Assembly (NCBI RefSeq): GCF_001411555.2
Contig: NC_049907.1
Location: 11,402,622 to 11,466,621 of the forward strand
Reading direction: 5' to 3'
Length of the DNA stretch: 64,000 nt
Source: Juglans regia
Taxonomy: Eukaryota; Streptophyta; Magnoliopsida; Fagales; Juglandaceae
Made by a program: the position numbers and the translations under genes. The notes beneath the pieces were generated by a model. That model was not told the origin of the DNA. It searched no databases and saw nothing but the letters and a program-made list of their open reading frames with translations. This document shows positions 62,270 to 64,000 of the stretch, piece after piece (position 1 is the stretch's first letter; the number at the start of each line of letters is the position of its first letter).

Positions 62270-62726
62270 TAGGGGTGAAAACCGACGTCGTCGGTGCGGT
62301 TTTTGGACAAAACCGATGCCGACCGACGTCTAGAAAAATGGGGGAGCCACCGACCGTAATTGGTCGATAGCGAGGAGGACACTGATTGAGGCGGTTTTTT
62401 GCCGGTTCTCGGTCGGCGTCAGTTCTTTGGCAGTTCTATTGAGAGAATAATGAGAGAGAATGAGAGAGGGTGAGATGCATAGGAGGGAGAGAGAGAGAGA
62501 GAGGAGAGTTTGGGAAGAAGACGATTCGGGAAGATTTTAAAAAAGAAAAGATTTTATTATATCGGTCGGTTCAACGGTCCGGTCCAATTTCAAACCGAGA
62601 CCGAACTGCTGAACGTCAGTTTCTTGAAATTTCCACCACACGCCGACCGGTTCTCCACCTGTTCCTGACGCGGCCGGTCAATTTACATCGATGGCGGCCG
62701 GTGCTGTCGATTTCTATATAGCCCTA
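62270..62726. mobile_element. hAT-like element, CCGACCGACG-word type
   Basis: Begins TAGGGGTGAAAACCGACG and ends TCTATATAGCCCTA. Octamers ATATGTGG (62262-62269) and ATATGCAG (62727-62734) match at 6 of 8. The interior repeats CCGACCG, CGGTCGG and GGTTTTT words; a GA microsatellite lies at 62488-62502. 457 bp; the 83-residue ORF inside is low-complexity and not a gene. Confidence 0.6.
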
Positions 62727-62734
62727 ATATGCAG

Positions 62735-64000
62735 TATGCTTTGTCAATTACAGGCACTAGACGGTAGTTAATTAGAACATGCACACAAAGTATCACACTC
62801 ATTATGTGAGGAAAAGTATCTAATCCTACACAACATTTCTCACCTCCAATTATATGGATTGTTGACCAAACCAAAGATAGGATAAAAAGCAACCAGGAAA
62901 CACCCAAATGTAGTGTTTACCACAACAACCAGAAGGGGGAAAAAGTAGAGAAAACAAAATTGCATTTATGGTCGCCATAATTATAAGCATTAGTTGTGAG
63001 CTCTCCCTCAGTTAACATTCCACTCTTAAAGATGTGGGCCATAGTTTTTTAATTCGTAGGATTGTCATTCTATTAAATTTTGTCGGTGGACAGATCAAAA
63101 TTTAGGACCTCTGCTTTGTACAAGGTCACTCACGTAAGACAGCTTTAAGAAGTTTCCTGTTTTTGTGTTTAGTATTGTGGGCCAGGGAATGGTGGGGATA
63201 CTCATTCCGATCCAAATCCTCTGCAATCTCACTCACAGTACCGTTTGGTTGTTGGATTCATTTGAGTGTAATTAGGTTTAATTGAATTTTAAGTTAAATT
63301 TAATATTTAAATACTTAATTTTTAAATTATTAAATTTACTTTAATTTAAAATCTATTTGTACGTAAGATTCATAATTTTTTTTAATTTTTCATAAATACA
63401 TTTAAACTTATTTTAACATTAAAATAAATTTAAACTCATATTAGATGGATATTACAAAACTCACTCTACTATCTCAACTCATTACTATTTATAAAGAACT
63501 CAATTCAATTCAATTTAACTCAATATTCAAACGCAATCTAAAATAAGAGATTTGGATCCAACGTTCATTAGATGCCATTTGAGATTTTGATCTGTCAAAT
63601 TTAACAATAACAGATGGTATAAAGCATTTTATTAAAAATAATGATGATCAACATTATCATAAATGATAATTGGCAAATTAGTGAATAAAATCTTCAAAAA
63701 ATGGGATGCAAGTATGCATTACAATTGATGTTCAAAAGCTCTGCTTTTGAGAATGCAGAAATACGATGTTTAAGGGCCTACCTCCTTGGCTTTTGACGAT
63801 GAAATCATCTCGAACAATCATAAAAGAGGGTGCATCTGGGCCACTGATCGTGTGGATAATCCCGTGGATTGCGGTAGCTTGCCAAGATTACATAACTTGC
63901 ACTTTAATCAAAGTGGCAAAACCCCCCAGAATTCCTAGTCCATCAACAGCTTTTTGGCAGGCACTGTTTTGCCCCCAAATCATGCTCAATCATTTTGCAT
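62735..64000. other. Right-end intergenic region
   Basis: No gene recognised before the window ends. A diverged GTTTGGAT MITE covers about 63241-63540 (CCGTTTGGTTGTTGGATTC at the left, ATTCAAACGCAATCT at the right). The last ~250 bp (63760-64000) is less AT-rich and could be the edge of the next gene, but I see no reading frame to support it. Confidence 0.4.

Noticed and set aside
62470..62721. 83-codon ORF near the right end
   Set aside because: Made of GA microsatellite and CCGACCG-word repeats inside a hAT-like element.

Overview
This is a nuclear segment of a flowering plant, most likely a woody eudicot. The evidence is spliced plant gene families (WNK kinase, KIC-type EF-hand protein, plant-specific SR protein RS31, ER-type Ca2+-ATPase, P-class PPR), AT-rich intergenic DNA and dense plant-type transposons. 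A Fagales or walnut-family source is my guess from the look of the abundant AT-rich MITE family; it is not shown by the sequence.

Layout. About 0.8-3.3 kb holds the 3' part of a WNK8/WNK10-like kinase (+); its first coding exon lies left of the window or is not recognisable. 7.76-8.12 kb is an intronless KIC-like calcium sensor (+) with a TATA box and an ABRE/G-box upstream. 10.4-13.2 kb is the splicing factor RS31 (-), five coding exons plus a 5'UTR intron. 15.9-20 kb is a repeat block: a ~74-bp tandem array and an internally deleted Ty1-copia element whose pre-insertion target has a paralogous copy 2.7 kb away. 20-28.3 kb is AT-rich and packed with MITEs and hAT-like elements. 29.3-34.4 kb is a complete ECA1/ECA4-type Ca2+-ATPase (+). 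34.8-38.4 kb carries a LINE RNase H fragment and a broken FAR1/FRS (MULE-transposase-derived) gene (-). 40.0-44.1 kb looks like one large solo LTR. 45-46 kb is an old LINE RNase H fragment split by a hAT element with a perfect 8-bp duplication. 50.0-51.6 kb is an intronless mitochondrial-type PPR gene (-). 52.76-58.87 kb is a nearly intact two-ORF LINE (-) with a perfect 17-bp target-site duplication. 58.9-64 kb is intergenic with more MITE and hAT elements.

The five host genes are unrelated single genes (ion homeostasis, calcium sensing, splicing, organelle RNA); nothing suggests a cluster or operon. The most informative content is transposon biology. At least six non-autonomous elements share a TAGGGGTG-like terminal motif, several with recognisable 8-bp duplications and each with a different simple-word interior. 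Target-site duplications, one nested insertion and one empty-site paralog allow relative dating. I see no convincing tRNA, rRNA, CRISPR or virus-derived gene. Exon borders were placed by eye from GT-AG sites and reading-frame continuity. MITE borders are approximate unless a duplication is given.
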